DNA of 64,000 nt from Gossypium raimondii (GCF_025698545.1 NC_068565.1:3658001-3722000), one strand, 5' to 3'. Shown: positions 35,264 to 47,214, numbered from the stretch's first letter. Program-made: numbers and translations. The notes: a model not told the origin generated them from the sequence alone.

Positions 35264-35436
35264 ATGTGCAACCTATTATATTCCATTGTGCTGTGTGCTT
35301 GAGAGTTGGAGAGTATTAAGATGTCTTCAACATATTTTGTATATGAATTTTTTATATTAATAATAAATGATTTTTTATAATGTTTTTGTTGCAATTGTAT
35401 ACACACAATTGTATATGAATTTATATTTAATATTAA

Positions 35437-35637
35437 ATGATCTTTTATGTGTTTGTTTGTTCGATCTTCGGTTTGTTGGATTTCTTTACCGATTTTAAAA
35501 TTGTATGGATCGGCCATACGAGTTATAGAGTTGCGGATTGCCTTTGCAAACTTGCGTTAAATAAATGTTGTACCCTTTCTTTCAACATGGAGCATCTTTA
35601 CGACATCCATGACTTTGAAATTGTTGATTCTTGTTAA
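35437..35637 (+). pseudogene. LINE RNase H tail relic, unit B
   Basis: Matches 23164-23397 (IVWIGHTSYRVADCLCKLAL, then NKCCTLSFNMEHLYDIHDFE). Same tentative assignment. Confidence 0.5.
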
Positions 35638-36131
35638 TATGAGGTAGTGACTTTCGTGCCCATTTTATAAAAAAAAAAGTTTTCAAACACATACTCATCT
35701 AATAAAATTTTTAATTTTGTTTAAAAATTAAATTTATATATTTTTATTTAAATATCATATTACTAGTTACATATTTATCCTAATCACCAATTCTTATTTA
35801 TAAGCTAAAAGTGTCCACGATTAGGTTAAGGGTTTCTATACATTAAACATAGTAACATATTAAATTTTATTGTATAAAAACGTATTAAATTGTAATCTAA
35901 TTTGATTTATACCAAATATCAAATTATTAATTTCATATTTTAATAATAAATATAAAATAAACTTGAATAATTATATAAAATATTCAACAAAATTTTAAAA
36001 ACCAAAAGAAAAAACCCGCAATACATAGGCTAAGTTGTTGTGGTGTAAATGAAAGTGATTTAAGACCACTAGAAAAATAACAAATGTGGGATTCATCCTT
36101 TTTTCTCGATAACTACTACGATCTCAATGCT
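35638..36131. other. AT-rich spacer and D4B promoter block
   Basis: Homologous to 23398-23847, ending in the TATA box 36132-36139. Confidence 0.5.
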
Positions 36132-36224
36132 TATATAAATGTATCTTAATGATATGCTTTCATTGCATCAAAAACTCTCAATCTCTCTCTCTCACACATA
36201 TTCACACTTTTAATAATATTTAAA

Positions 36225-36850
36225 ATGGAGAAATCTTCCCGTTCAATGTCATCTTTAGTCCTTCTTATGTTGGTTCTTCTAGCAACAGGTTTTCTCTTAA
36301 TTGCTTTTTTAAATTCTTGTCATTTAATTTATTATTTAATTCACTACAAATTCAAAATTTTTCATACAAAATATTTGTATTTAACATGCTCAAATGGCCA
36401 TAAATCTAAGCATGTCAACTCTTAAATTATATATATACATACAAATTTGATATTCACTCTTCGACAAAATAGTAACCAGCAACGATTAATATGAAGTTAC
36501 CACACTAACTATATAAGGTGCCTATGGCCCCATTTTTCTTTAAGTAGTTTTATTATTATTTCTTTATTTAATATATGTGCATATATTAAAGTTAACTATC
36601 CCATATGTTTAAATATATTTTTTATTTATTTGACATTCATCCTCACAATACGTATATATCATTATGAAATGAAACAGAGATGGGACCTATGACAGTGGAA
36701 GGTAGAACATGTGAGACCAAAAGTAGTGAATACAAGGGGATATGCTTATTTGATGCTAATTGTGATAGTATCTGCAAAATAGAGCCAGGTTTCGATGGTG
36801 GGCATTGCCATGGCTTCTTTCGCAGATGCTATTGCACTAAACCTTGTTAA
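36225..36850 (+). CDS. D4B, plant defensin, intact
   Basis: Exon 1 is 36225-36288 (MEKSSRSMSSLVLLMLVLLA), the intron 36289-36677 with GT/AG, and exon 2 36678-36850 with stop TAA. The product is 78 residues: a signal peptide, EMGPMTVEG, then a mature peptide RTCETKSSEYKGIC with all eight cysteines and C-terminus RRCYCTKPC. It is the intact partner of D4A, whose signal exon is frameshifted, and belongs to a subgroup (with D5 and D6) having DANCDSIC and HGFFR where D1 and D2 have STNCASVC and QGFRR. TATA box 36132-36139 and a CTCTCTCTC leader. A secreted defence peptide is the expected role. Confidence 0.93.
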
Positions 36851-38089
36851 ATGAGCAATCTATTAGGATTTCATTATACTTAAAAGATTGCCTCATTTTC
36901 GCTTGTTAAGTGTGTGCTTCAGAGTTGAGAGAATAATACATATTGGTGTACATTGAATTATATTACTATTAAATATATCTATAATTTTTATGGATTTGTG
37001 CGACCTTCATCGGTGCTGGCAAAAAAGTTGCATCAGCAAATCATCATTGATAGTCAATCAGTAATCACAGCAAAGGTTTCCATAAAGGTTAATGTTGGCC
37101 CATCAAAGAGGTTGTCAATCAAATTTTGTCCAAACAGGTTCGCAAAATAAAATCATAATTATAAAGAGATAATATAATGGAGAACAAGATTAGAGTAGCT
37201 CCATGTGTAAATTAATGGCTTGGATTATGAAAGGGCGACGCGTGGAGAAGAAATGAAGAAGAAGAATCAGAGTGGGAAATAAAGAAATAAAAAAGGAAAA
37301 GAGAGTAGGGAAGTTAAATTAAATTAAATTTTTTTTTAGAAAATAGACTGTTCATGAAGTAAAATATAGAGATTAGTTGTACAATTTGATCTAAAATTTT
37401 TATTTAAAACAATAATTTAACGTGTCATATTTATTTGTTATTATTCCGTTAACGGCTCATTAAAAATACAATAAATTAATAGTGTTAATAATTATATTGT
37501 ATTTTTTAATATTTAATGTTCAAATTATAATTTAAACTATACATAATTGACTAAATATATAGTCTACCCAAAGATGTATCATGAGTAAGTATAATAATAT
37601 TTTTATTCAATTTTATAAAAATTTTATTTTTTGACAATATAATTAGAGATCTCATTTTAAATTGTGATTCTCAAATTAATATTTTTTGCTTAATTTGCTA
37701 CCTATGCTTATAATGATGAATTTAAAATTTGAATTTGTCAATTTTCTGATTTAGTATCTAATTTTTTATCAAATTTAGTTCTCAAAACTTGACATTTTCT
37801 AATTTGACTTTTAATTATTTTATCTAATTTAATATTTAAACTCAAAATTTATATAAATTACTCCAATAAAATTCTTATCTTTAAATGTTTCTGCAAATAG
37901 TTGATGTATTTAATGTTTAAATGCATCACATTTTAAAATCTTAGATTTACTTATTGAATTTCATGCATGCTAAATTGCTATATGCCTATTTAAAATTCAA
38001 TATGTTTAATGTCTTGTTAACTTTGGATATCCAAGTTTTTGATATTAAAAGATAATTTTTATTACCATATCATTTAAAGTTTAAACTTG
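36851..38089. other. D4B 3' flank and AT-rich spacer
   Basis: Homologous to 24565-25715, including the unexplained block near 37010-37140. About 90 extra bases near 37980-38070 (TATGCCTATTTAAAATTC on) are absent from unit A. Confidence 0.45.
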
Positions 38090-39053
38090 CAAAATACTAT
38101 ATGTGCAAGCTTTACACCTAGAACATCTTTTTGGAGGAAAATAGGTAGAAAAGTCAACAATCTATAGGAGGATGGGATCTTGAGGAAAATGGATGCAGGA
38201 AGAAGGAGCGGTGATGATAAACACAAGGAAAGTAAAAAAAAAAATGCTCAATTGGTCAAAGGTGATGTGCAGGACAAAGTAAGAGCGAGAGCATTGGAAC
38301 ACAATGAAAATGTCTGTGCTGAGACGTGGAGGGGAAAACTTGAACTCAAACATTCTTGAAGATATGGAAGTGATCAACAGTAGATTTGAGAATGAAAATA
38401 TCCATTGGTTGGAACGCAGCTTGGTAGGGTACGGAATGTGGAATACAAAGCATTGCAAGAAATAGCTAGTATTATGAATGAGATCATGATTGACTTGCTT
38501 TGACGTTCCTTTGCATGCTTGGAACCTTGGGTCTTTTTAGAACATAGCTCATAAGTATGGTGAGTGGCTAGGAGTTGAATTAGACACGAGAAGCTTTAAC
38601 ACTTTTGTGAGGGGTAAAATCCATGTTCTAATAAATCAGATTTACAAGGTTATAGTCAGGGAAGCAGAGCCAATTGTTATGGTTAACCAATGTGACTGTG
38701 TGAAGAAAAACAAGGATTTGGCTGAAGGAGAAGATGAAACAAGCTCAAAAGCAAATGCTCCAAGTGAGGAAAGTTCTAGCGGTAACCACCTTTCTGAAAC
38801 AGATGAATGTGAACAGTCAATTTGAAGGAGAGTGAATGTGGAAGATGAAGATGACGTGGAAAAAACCAATCAGATGGAAGGAGTAGATGATATAGATAAG
38901 AGTGCTTGGGCTATGGGTATAGGCATGGGGAACCCTGTTAGTGGCTCATGTCAGGGAGAGGATATAGGCGTGGGGACCGTTAGAAGCAATCAATTTGACT
39001 TGGTGAATCACGAGGCAACTACAATGGAGAATATACAGGCTTGTATTAATTAA
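38090..39053 (+). pseudogene. LINE ORF1 relic, unit B, with its own 3' part
   Basis: As in unit A: TSFWRKIGRKVNNL, MDAGRRSGDDKHKESK, FVRGKIHVLINQIYKVIVRE and a Ser/Glu-rich tail. It continues past 38870 with NQMEGVDDIDKSAWAMGIGM and ends at about 39053, so it shows the ancestral continuation that unit A lost at its breakpoint. In-frame stops (for example at 38823-38825) make it non-functional. Confidence 0.75.
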
Positions 39054-40287
39054 TAAAGGTTTTGGTGAAGACGAGGTAAACAGGGGACACACCAGCGGCA
39101 CCTGTCAAAGTAAAAACAAAATTACCGTGTCAAGAGAAAGAAAGCTGTAACATAAAAAAAGAAAAACCGAAAAAAAAAATAAAAGAAGAATTTGTCACTC
39201 AGTCGCAGAGTGTCAGACTAGTACCGCCTAACATATAGTACGCTATATTAAAAATAATCACTCTAATTTATCGGTTAAATAATAAAAAAATTATAAATAA
39301 TTAGTATTTTTAATTTTTATGGATACAATATTTTTTACTCATCATAATTATACTATTATTCAATAAGTGCACTTGCTTTAGTTGTATTTTTAGTTAATTT
39401 AGTGACCATCAACACCCTACTAACCATTCTCTCTCTTTTAGTTGAACTACGAAGTTGTTTTTTCTATTTTAAATAAACATCTACAATTCAACAAGAGTTC
39501 TATCTTCCCTCCTTATAAATAGATGGCACCAGTAGAATTATTTTATATAACTTGGAGAGATTGTTATCTGTTAAAAATAGAGAGAATTTATTTTCAATTA
39601 TTTATATTCAAACATTTTATAACATAATTGAACTTACCAAATGCTTAAATTATTCCAACACACTAAACTTAATAACCGCATATAAGGCTATAATTTTAAG
39701 CCATGATCAAACACATCAACATGCCAACAAGCACATGTATTTTATGCATCACAAATCACATTTTACTTTTATAAAACACTTATATATATAATCCAACTCC
39801 TATTACATGTCACATAACCAAAATGAATGTTTAAAAGTCTACCAAAATAGAGGTTGGATAGTGTGATCTTCAAGATGACCTGACCGTCGAGTCCCACAAA
39901 ATGAAAACTACAGAAAACAAAAAACGAACTAGAGTAAGCTTCAAATTAACTTAGTAAGTTCATAGGTTAAAAACATATAACTTACTTGTTAGGGAGTAAT
40001 CTAAGCTATACAAAAAACATATATAACATATTAATTTTTATTGTATAAAAAACATATTAAATTTAATTTAATTTGAGATATACAAAATATAAAATTATTA
40101 ATTTGGTATTTTAATAATAAATATAAAATCAATCAACTTGAGTATTTATTTAAAATATTTACAAAAATTCTAAAAAAAATAAGTGGCATTGTATGGTGTA
40201 AATGAATGTGATTTAAGATGACTAGGGAAAACAAAAAATTGTGGGATTCATCCTTTTTTTTCTCGATAACAACTACAATCTCAAGCT
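39054..40287. other. AT-rich spacer with D5 promoter at its end
   Basis: No gene recognised. From about 40070 the sequence matches the upstream regions of D4A, D4B and D6 (AATAAATATAAAATC, GTGTAAATGAATGTGATTTA), ending in the TATA box 40288-40295. Confidence 0.45.
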
Positions 40288-40379
40288 TATATAAAGGCAT
40301 CTTAATGATTCACTTTCGTTCCATCAGAAACTCTCAATCTCTTCTCTTTCACATATTCACACTTTTAATAAAATTTAAA

Positions 40380-41054
40380 ATGGAAGGGTACCCCGTCCAG
40401 TTTCAGCTTTGGTCTTTCTTATGTTGGTTCTCCTCGCAACAAATTTTCTCTTTAATAAATTTTCAATTTCTTATCATTTAAATTTATTATTTGATTCACT
40501 ACAAATTCAATTTTTTTTCTTACAAAATATTTGTAATTAACATGCTCAGATGGACATAAATCGATCTAAGTATGTCCAGTCTTAAATTATATATATACAC
40601 AAATTTAATATTCACTCTTTGACAAAATAATAAGAGGTGATAGTATGAAGTTACCACATTAACTATATAATCATGATGGGTGCCTATGGTCCCATTTCTC
40701 TTTGAGTAGTTTTGTTATTAATTCTTTATTTAATATATGTGCATATAGTAAAGCTAATCGTCCCGTTTAGTATAAAATTAGTCACCTCGTATTGTTTTTT
40801 ATTTCTTTGACATTAATACGTATATACTATCATGAAATGAAACAGAGATAGGAACTATGGCAGAGGAGGAACATAGAATATGTGAGAGCAAAAGTAGTGA
40901 ATACAGGGGTGTGTGCTTGCTTGACGCTAATTGTGATAATATTTGCAAGGCAGAGCCGGGTTTCACTGGTGGGCATTGCCATGACTTCTTTCACAATTGT
41001 TACTGCACTAAACCTTATGAAATGAGTAATCTATTAAGATTTCATTATACTTAA
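40380..41054 (+). pseudogene. D5, defensin pseudogene
   Basis: Exon 1 starts at 40380 (ATGGAAGGG), loses one base relative to D6 within the first four codons, and so reads out of frame. Its splice donor has changed from CAACAGGTTTT to CAACAAATTTT, so the GT is gone. Exon 2 starts at 40846 (EIGTMAEEEHRICESKSSEY) and has the first seven cysteines, but the last Cys codon is TAT (Tyr) and the stop is lost, so the frame runs on 12 more residues to TAA at 41052-41054. Three lesions together exclude a normal product. Confidence 0.9.
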
Positions 41055-41594
41055 AAGATTGTTTCATTTCCTTTTATTATGTGTGCGCTTAAGAGTTGAG
41101 AGAATAAGATATCAACATTATATTGGTGTACGTTGAATTCTATTACTACTGAATACATCTATAATTTTTATGTTGCATATGAATTAACTTCTAAATAAAT
41201 TCTCTTAAATTCAATCCTTCGATTTCTTCTTGGACTGTTTGTCTTAAAATGTATATAATTAGGACTATATGCTTGGATTTGAGACTTACTTATGAACCAT
41301 GCCAAATTTGATGAAATTTATATAATAGAAATTTGTTTGTTCAAATAGTACCGGCTACCATCCCTAGAGAAGAGGGAGCGAGGATGGGGGGAGAGCATGG
41401 GGCTGCAACATTTAACTGACCCTATCATGACATCCAATATTTTAAAAGAAAAGAGAACAACGTTATATTGAATTTCATGCTATGTGATAAGCTAGTTAAT
41501 TACGTATCTTTAAAAGACAAAAACAAACCACTACTTTGTTGAAGCTCAATTCAATTGGCAAAGTTACAATAATTCATCGTTGGAGGCATTACGA
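41055..41594. repeat. D5 3' flank, duplicated after D6
   Basis: The stretch 41335-41580 (GGCTACCATCCCTAGAGAAG on) is matched by 47465-47705, so D5 and D6 with about 1.3 kb of flank are duplicates. It has no coding signal of its own. Confidence 0.7.
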
Positions 41595-41965
41595 ATGGTC
41601 GGTTTCAGAAGACTCAAGTTGCAACGGTTTTCATCAATAATTTGCCGAAAAGGGTAGATAGGAAATGGTTAAGAAGAAGAGGAGACGAGTATGGACAAGC
41701 CGTGGACATTTTCATTCCAAAGAAGAAATGTGTACGTGGAGAAAAATTGTTTTTCTGAGGTTTGTGTTAGTGGAACAAGCAAGGAGAGCAGTCAATTCTT
41801 TGAAAGGGGTCAAATGGTTCAGAAGAAAAATCCCAGTGATGATGGCAAGCTTTAAACCTAGAAAATCATTTTGGAGGAAAATAGGTAGAAAAGTCAAAAA
41901 TATATAAGAGGATGTGATCTTCAGGAAAATGGATGCAGGAAGAAGGAGCGATGATGATAAGCATA
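41595..41965 (+). pseudogene. LINE ORF1 relic (RRM type) after D5
   Basis: Frames shift, but VATVFINNLPKRVDRKWL (about 41620), GQAVDIFIPKKKCVRGEK, FLRFVLVEQARRAVNSLKG and KPRKSFWRKIGRKVKN spell an RRM domain and the linker seen in the other ORF1 relics here. It ends at the fold-back element that begins at 41989. Confidence 0.75.
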
Positions 41966-41988
41966 AGGAAAGTATATATATATATATA

Positions 41989-42446
41989 TAGGGGTGATAA
42001 AACGGTTAACTGAATTAAATTAGTATTAACCGAATTAAATAAATTTTTTAATCTTTTAACTGTTAATCAAATCAAAACTTTTTCAAAAAAAAATAACCGA
42101 GCTAAAATATTTCAGTTAACCGACTGAATTAACCGAAACTTATATGTATTGTTTTTTCTGTTTGTTAAAACAAGTATAAAACATATGAAAGAAAATAAAT
42201 TTGTAATGTTCATTTGGCCAAACTTAATTAAATTAACCGAACTAGTAATAGCCTAATACATATAACCTATAATATTATTTTAAATTCGGTTAATTACTTG
42301 ATTTCGAACCGAATTAACCGTTAACCGAAATTTCAAAGCATCTTTAACTGATCTTCGACGGAACTAGATTGGTTAATCGACAGATTAGCCGAATTAGATC
42401 GGTTCGGTCGATTAATTAGATTTTAACCGAAGTTTGAACACCCCTA
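41989..42446. mobile_element. Fold-back hAT-like MITE rich in TTAACCG motifs
   Basis: Ends are TAGGGGTG and CACCCCTA, and the interior is full of GGTTAA/TTAACC motifs in both orientations, so long stretches can pair. TAGGGGTG termini are typical of plant hAT MITEs. No 8-bp target duplication is clear, because the left flank is a TA repeat (41973-41988). Confidence 0.65.
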
Positions 42447-42514
42447 CTTATATTCTGAGAGTTTTTATCTCTTTGAGTGTACAATATTCATTTCACCGCT
42501 ATTTAATATTTCAT

Positions 42515-42661
42515 ATTTGCCAATTGAGTCTTAGCTTGGTTGGCATTGATATTATTGCCAGTGTAGGAGGACATGGGTTTGAGTGCACTAAAACGCGTTA
42601 TCCTCCATTTTAAGAATTACATAGGTACTATAAATAGTTCTAGGCATCATATCAAAAAATA
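42515..42661 (+). mobile_element. tRNA-derived SINE, copy 2
   Basis: Related to 1404-1581 (GTGTAGGAGGACATGGGTTT, GAGTGCACTAAAACGCGTTA). Box A-like TTAGCTTGGTTGGCA and box B-like GGTTTGAGTGC are about 35 bases apart. Flanked by the 10-bp direct repeat AATATTTCAT (42505-42514 and 42662-42671). Confidence 0.7.
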
Positions 42662-42671
42662 AATATTTCAT

Positions 42672-43335
42672 GTTTAAAAAGCAGCTCAAAATAATCTAAA
42701 TTTCTTTTATCGAATTTGAAATATGCCCAAATCTTTTAAGAAATGAATAATAAATAATATGGTAACAAACGATAAAACCATAAACCTTCTAGAAAATAAA
42801 AGCCATTGATATCTTAGTAAAACATTGGTATAATGACTTCTATTAGTGATGATAAGTTTTTCTATATATTTAAATTAGCTTTAGTAAATTAGAATTGCTA
42901 ATTTTATTTAGGTAAATTACACCCAATGCCACTAACTATTAGTAAATTTATATTTTAGTTACTCAACTTCAAAAAGATATAAAATAGTAACTAGATTATT
43001 CAAGAGTTTTCATTTGAGTCATTGAACTATTAAAAATTTTCATTTAATTCATTGAACTATTTGAAAGTGTCAAGTCCATTCCTTGAATTGAACAAAACAA
43101 GTTTAACTACCAAATTAGAAAGAAATATCAAGTTCATATACCAAAATTTATATTAAGGCTATCTCAAATTTAAAAATTAATTTATTCCAAAAATTAAATT
43201 TAAGATATCCTTAAAATACACACTATTAAATAATTTCATAAGATTAAATTATCATTATTAAAATAATCTCTTTATATATTGAGTGTGAAATTTCCATTCA
43301 ACTACTATTTAATATTACATTTTTAAAGAAGCAGT
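42672..43335. other. AT-rich spacer
   Basis: No gene or bounded repeat recognised. Confidence 0.4.
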
Positions 43336-43340
43336 AATTT

Positions 43341-45897
43341 TGTAATATCCCATACTATACCCGATCGCCGAACCCAAGCTATAGGATACCACATTCGTTA
43401 CCGGAGCAACTACAACTTTCTTTTAATCAAATAAACAAGTTATGTAGTTCATTAGGATAAATAATTAAAATATGATATTTAGTCAAATTCGAGATTTAAA
43501 CGAGCTTATGAAAGCTCATTCGATAACCTAAAGTTGGTTGAGGACTAAAATGTAACATTTTAAAAATTATCGGGTTGGCGTCGCAACATCGAGGTTATCA
43601 CATCACAAATTTGACAAACAATGAATGTCATCAAAACATCGAAGATCTGCGATTGCGACGCCACTCACCGGTGATTCACGTCGCGATGTTGAAGGTTTGT
43701 TGTCATGACATCACCTACTGATTCAACAATATCATTGAACATAAGATCGCAACAACTCAATATATGAACATTAGCATACTTACATTCATAATTCTTATGC
43801 TATTTACATATATACCTTAAAATAACTCATGTGTCATAGATCAAACTAACATTTAGTACCCAAAATATCAAATCGACAATTTACTACTTAAAACCGACTC
43901 AATTTTAGGTACATGCCGCATATCGAAAACGTGAAGAATTGCACAAGCAATGCTGAGTGGAGAACTATGATATGAATTCTGCTTCACTTCTCGAGACTTT
44001 AAGATCTACTAATACTTGTGCACAGAAATAAACAAACCATACATTGAGAGATAAAACTCAATGGTACTTTCATGATTCAAGTCAATAATACCATAAAAAA
44101 TAGCAATAGAAATAACATATTAGAATTAGAATCAAATCATGAACTAGTTTACAACATTATCAATTTTCAATTCATGTCACATATATCCAAAATGCATACC
44201 TTATATCATGTAATAAACTAATATTAGTATAACATACCAAGTTTTCTATCATTGCATCAATTCATTTATATTCCAATGCATATCACTAATTCATTTCATT
44301 TTCATATTTCTTTCTCGATTTTGTTGATTCGTTTCATTTCCATGTCGACCCATAGGGCACATATAAACCAGTTCGCATGATCTTTCACATGCTGTCATAT
44401 ATGAAATTTCATAAGTATACATAATGTATCATTTCCATCATCATTTCATATCGCACATGATTTAGCACATTCAAGTTTTATAACCGTTATTAACTTGACA
44501 TGGGCTTAAGAAGAATACATGAATCTATTTTACTTTGTCTTCAAGGGTTGCTTGAAAACGATGACTTTTAGAACTAGTACATTCCACCATCTTGGGTTGC
44601 CTAACAACGATGACTTTCATTATCTATCAATACTATTCATTCTACCATCCCAAATTGTTTGACAACGATGGCTTCTAATCTTTATACCAGTGACCCTATG
44701 GCATGTCAATTCTCGACATTCAATATCATCATGTACAAATCGAGTCAGGAAACAGTAATACACCTACCTCAATATGTAGTTTTGCAACAATTATATATGC
44801 ATATATGCATATGTATATGTATTTATGTATTGAACTCAAATTATAAAAGTACAAACCAAATTCTTTTGTCACTTGTCTACAACTTTCGCTTTTCCTTTCT
44901 CTCGAAACGACCCAACATTGTCTTAAGCTACATTCGATGATTCAATCGTAAAAAACAATATTAGATCACATTCAAATGACATTCAAACACATTATCAACA
45001 TATTCTTCATTTTATTCATTTTAGTCCCTATACCCGAGATACACATATTTGTCCATATTTAACGTCAAATTAAAATCCAATTTTACATTCTTTCACTAGG
45101 GACCTTATACTTTTCATCTCTTGCATAATTTCATGATAGTTTTCAATTTATTTAATTTAGTCCCTAATGTCACAAAGTTATCTAATAAGTTTATCTTATA
45201 TTCTAACTTAGTCCTTATCATATTCTAAGCTTATTAACTACCAATTTCTTCAAATTAAGCTCAAAATTTTCAATTTCATTTTAATAGCAACTTGTTAAAT
45301 ACTTAACAGTTGAAAAAATGATACATGGACTAACTAAATTAAACTTTCATGGTAAAAAATCTATATAAATTCAAGGAAAAAGCTTAGTTAATAGTTACCT
45401 AAAGAAATTCAATGGCTTTTCCTTTCAAAGCTTGGACAGCATGAATGAACAAAGAAAGATGATGTTTGTTTTCTTTACATTCCACTTAGTTTCATATATA
45501 TATATAGTATAATTAATAACGTAATTAGTTTGATTATGTTTAAATCATTTATTAAAGCATATTTATACTTACTTTAATTACAAATCATGTTAACGGAAAT
45601 CATCATCTTCCACTATCAATATAAAAGATAATGGCTTAATAACCAATTAGGTCCTTTAGATAATTGTTAACTAGGTCATTAAGCATTTCCTAAATTAAAA
45701 TTTAATAGCAATTGAATTTTACAATTTAGTCCTTGATCTTTAATTAAATATTTTCTCGGTTAAATTACTTAGCTGATCTTTAGTACATTTTCATATCAAC
45801 TTTGGTAATATATTTATTTTATCCTTACTAACTCAGTTTACGAAAATAAGGTTTCAAAATCGCATTTTCTGACACCGGAAAATGTTGGGTCGTTACA
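43341..45897. mobile_element. Solo LTR, probably Gypsy type, 2557 bp
   Basis: Begins TGTAATATCCCATACTATAC and ends TGTTGGGTCGTTACA, i.e. TG...CA, with TGTAA/TTACA short inverted ends. A perfect 5-bp target duplication AATTT lies at 43336-43340 and 45898-45902. There is no gag-pol and no second LTR, so the internal part was lost by LTR recombination. The TGTAAYAYCCC start and GGGTCGTTACA end recall large plant Gypsy LTRs; the superfamily is inferred. Confidence 0.85.
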
Positions 45898-45902
45898 AAT
45901 TT

Positions 45903-46478
45903 AGTACACCATTGTTTTTGAGTAATCTTAACTTATTGATATGCATATGGAAGGATTTGAACTCATACTAATTGAATTATTAAAACATTGAATTTATCAC
46001 CCAACCGAGTTTTATTTTGGTAATTTTATACATTTTAATTTTAACATGCACAATTTATTACTTCCATTAGTTGTATATATTAATAATGTTATTGATCGAG
46101 TTGGTACCACAAGTAAACTCGACACCAACTCAAGGTTGATAACAACACCATGATAAACAATTATATTCATTTAATATACTTAATCGATGTGTTTATGTGT
46201 TTAAATTTTATTTTACTCACTATTTAATAATAGATATAAAATAAATTTTTGATTTGAGCTGTACAAATTATCAAATTATTTTTATTTGGTATTTTAATAA
46301 TAAATATAAAATAAATTAACTTGAATAATTATTTAAAATATTTACAAAAATTTTAAAACTAAAAACCCGCAATACGTGGGCTAAATTATTGTGGTGTAAA
46401 TGAATGTAATTTAAGACCACTAAAAAACAATAAATGTGGAATTTCTCCTTTTCTTTATAACTACTATAGTCTTAATCT
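45903..46478. other. AT-rich spacer with D6 promoter at its end
   Basis: The D4/D5-like promoter block (GTGTAAATGAATGTAATTTA) stands at about 46395, followed by the TATA box 46479-46486. No other feature. Confidence 0.45.
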
Positions 46479-46568
46479 TATATAAACGTATCTTAATGAT
46501 TCACTTTCATTGAATAAAAATTCTCAATCTCTCTCTTTCACATATTTACACTTTTAATAAAATTTAAA

Positions 46569-47214
46569 ATGGAAGGATCATCCCGTTCAGTTTCAGCTTT
46601 AGTCCTTCTTATGTTAATTCTCTTGGCAACAGGTTTTCTCTTTTAATAAAATTTTTAATTTTTATCATTTAAATTTATTATTTGATTCACTATAAATTCA
46701 CTCTTTTCTTACAAAATATTTGTATTTAACATGCTCAGACGGACATAAATCTAAGCATGTCAAGTCTTAAATTATATATATACACAAATTTAATGTTCAT
46801 TCTTTGACAAAATAATAGAAGGTGATAGTATGAAGTTGCCACATTAACTATATAATCATGATGGATGCCTATTGTCCCATTTCTCTTTTGGTAGTTTTGT
46901 TATTAGTTTTTTATTTAATATATGTGTATATATTAAAATTAATCGCCTCATTTAGTACAAAATTAGCTACCCGTATTATTTTTTATTTTTTTGACATTCA
47001 CTAACATAATACGTATATATCTTTATGAAATGAAACAGAGATAGGAACTATGGCAGAGGAGGAACATAAAATATGTGAGAGCAAAAGTGGTAAATTCAAG
47101 GGGATGTGCTTCCTTGATGCTAATTGTGATAGTGTTTGCAAGGAGGAGCCGAGTTCCACGGGTGGGCATTGCCATGGCATCTTTCGCATTTGCTACTGCA
47201 CTAAACCTTGTTAG
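46569..47214 (+). CDS. D6, plant defensin, probably intact
   Basis: Exon 1 is 46569-46632 (MEGSSRSVSALVLLMLILLA), the intron 46633-47038 with GT/AG, and exon 2 47039-47214 with TAG. The product is 79 residues. The mature part has all eight cysteines (KIC, GMC, ANC, SVC, GHC, RIC, YC, KPC). Two features are unusual: the propeptide starts EIGTMAEEEH, more acidic than EMGPM of the others, and the loop before GGHC reads EEPSST instead of EPGF plus D or T, so the conserved Gly and aromatic residue are lost. It could be a diverged functional peptide or an early pseudogene. TATA box 46479-46486. D5 is its dead sister. Confidence 0.88.

Larger units (their letters stand above)
26485..38870. repeat. 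Tandem duplication unit B (D2B-D3B-D4B)
   Basis: Direct repeat of unit A in the same orientation. Without the CACTA element and one target duplication it is about 7.97 kb. The right edge corresponds to AAAAAACCAAT at 38860-38870, after which unit B runs on into CAGATGGAAG while unit A joins the start of unit B. The head of the unit, 26500-27300, is AT-rich without a recognised gene. Confidence 0.92.

Noticed and set aside
44659..44940. 93-residue plus-strand ORF
   Set aside because: Falls inside the solo LTR with no recognisable domain.
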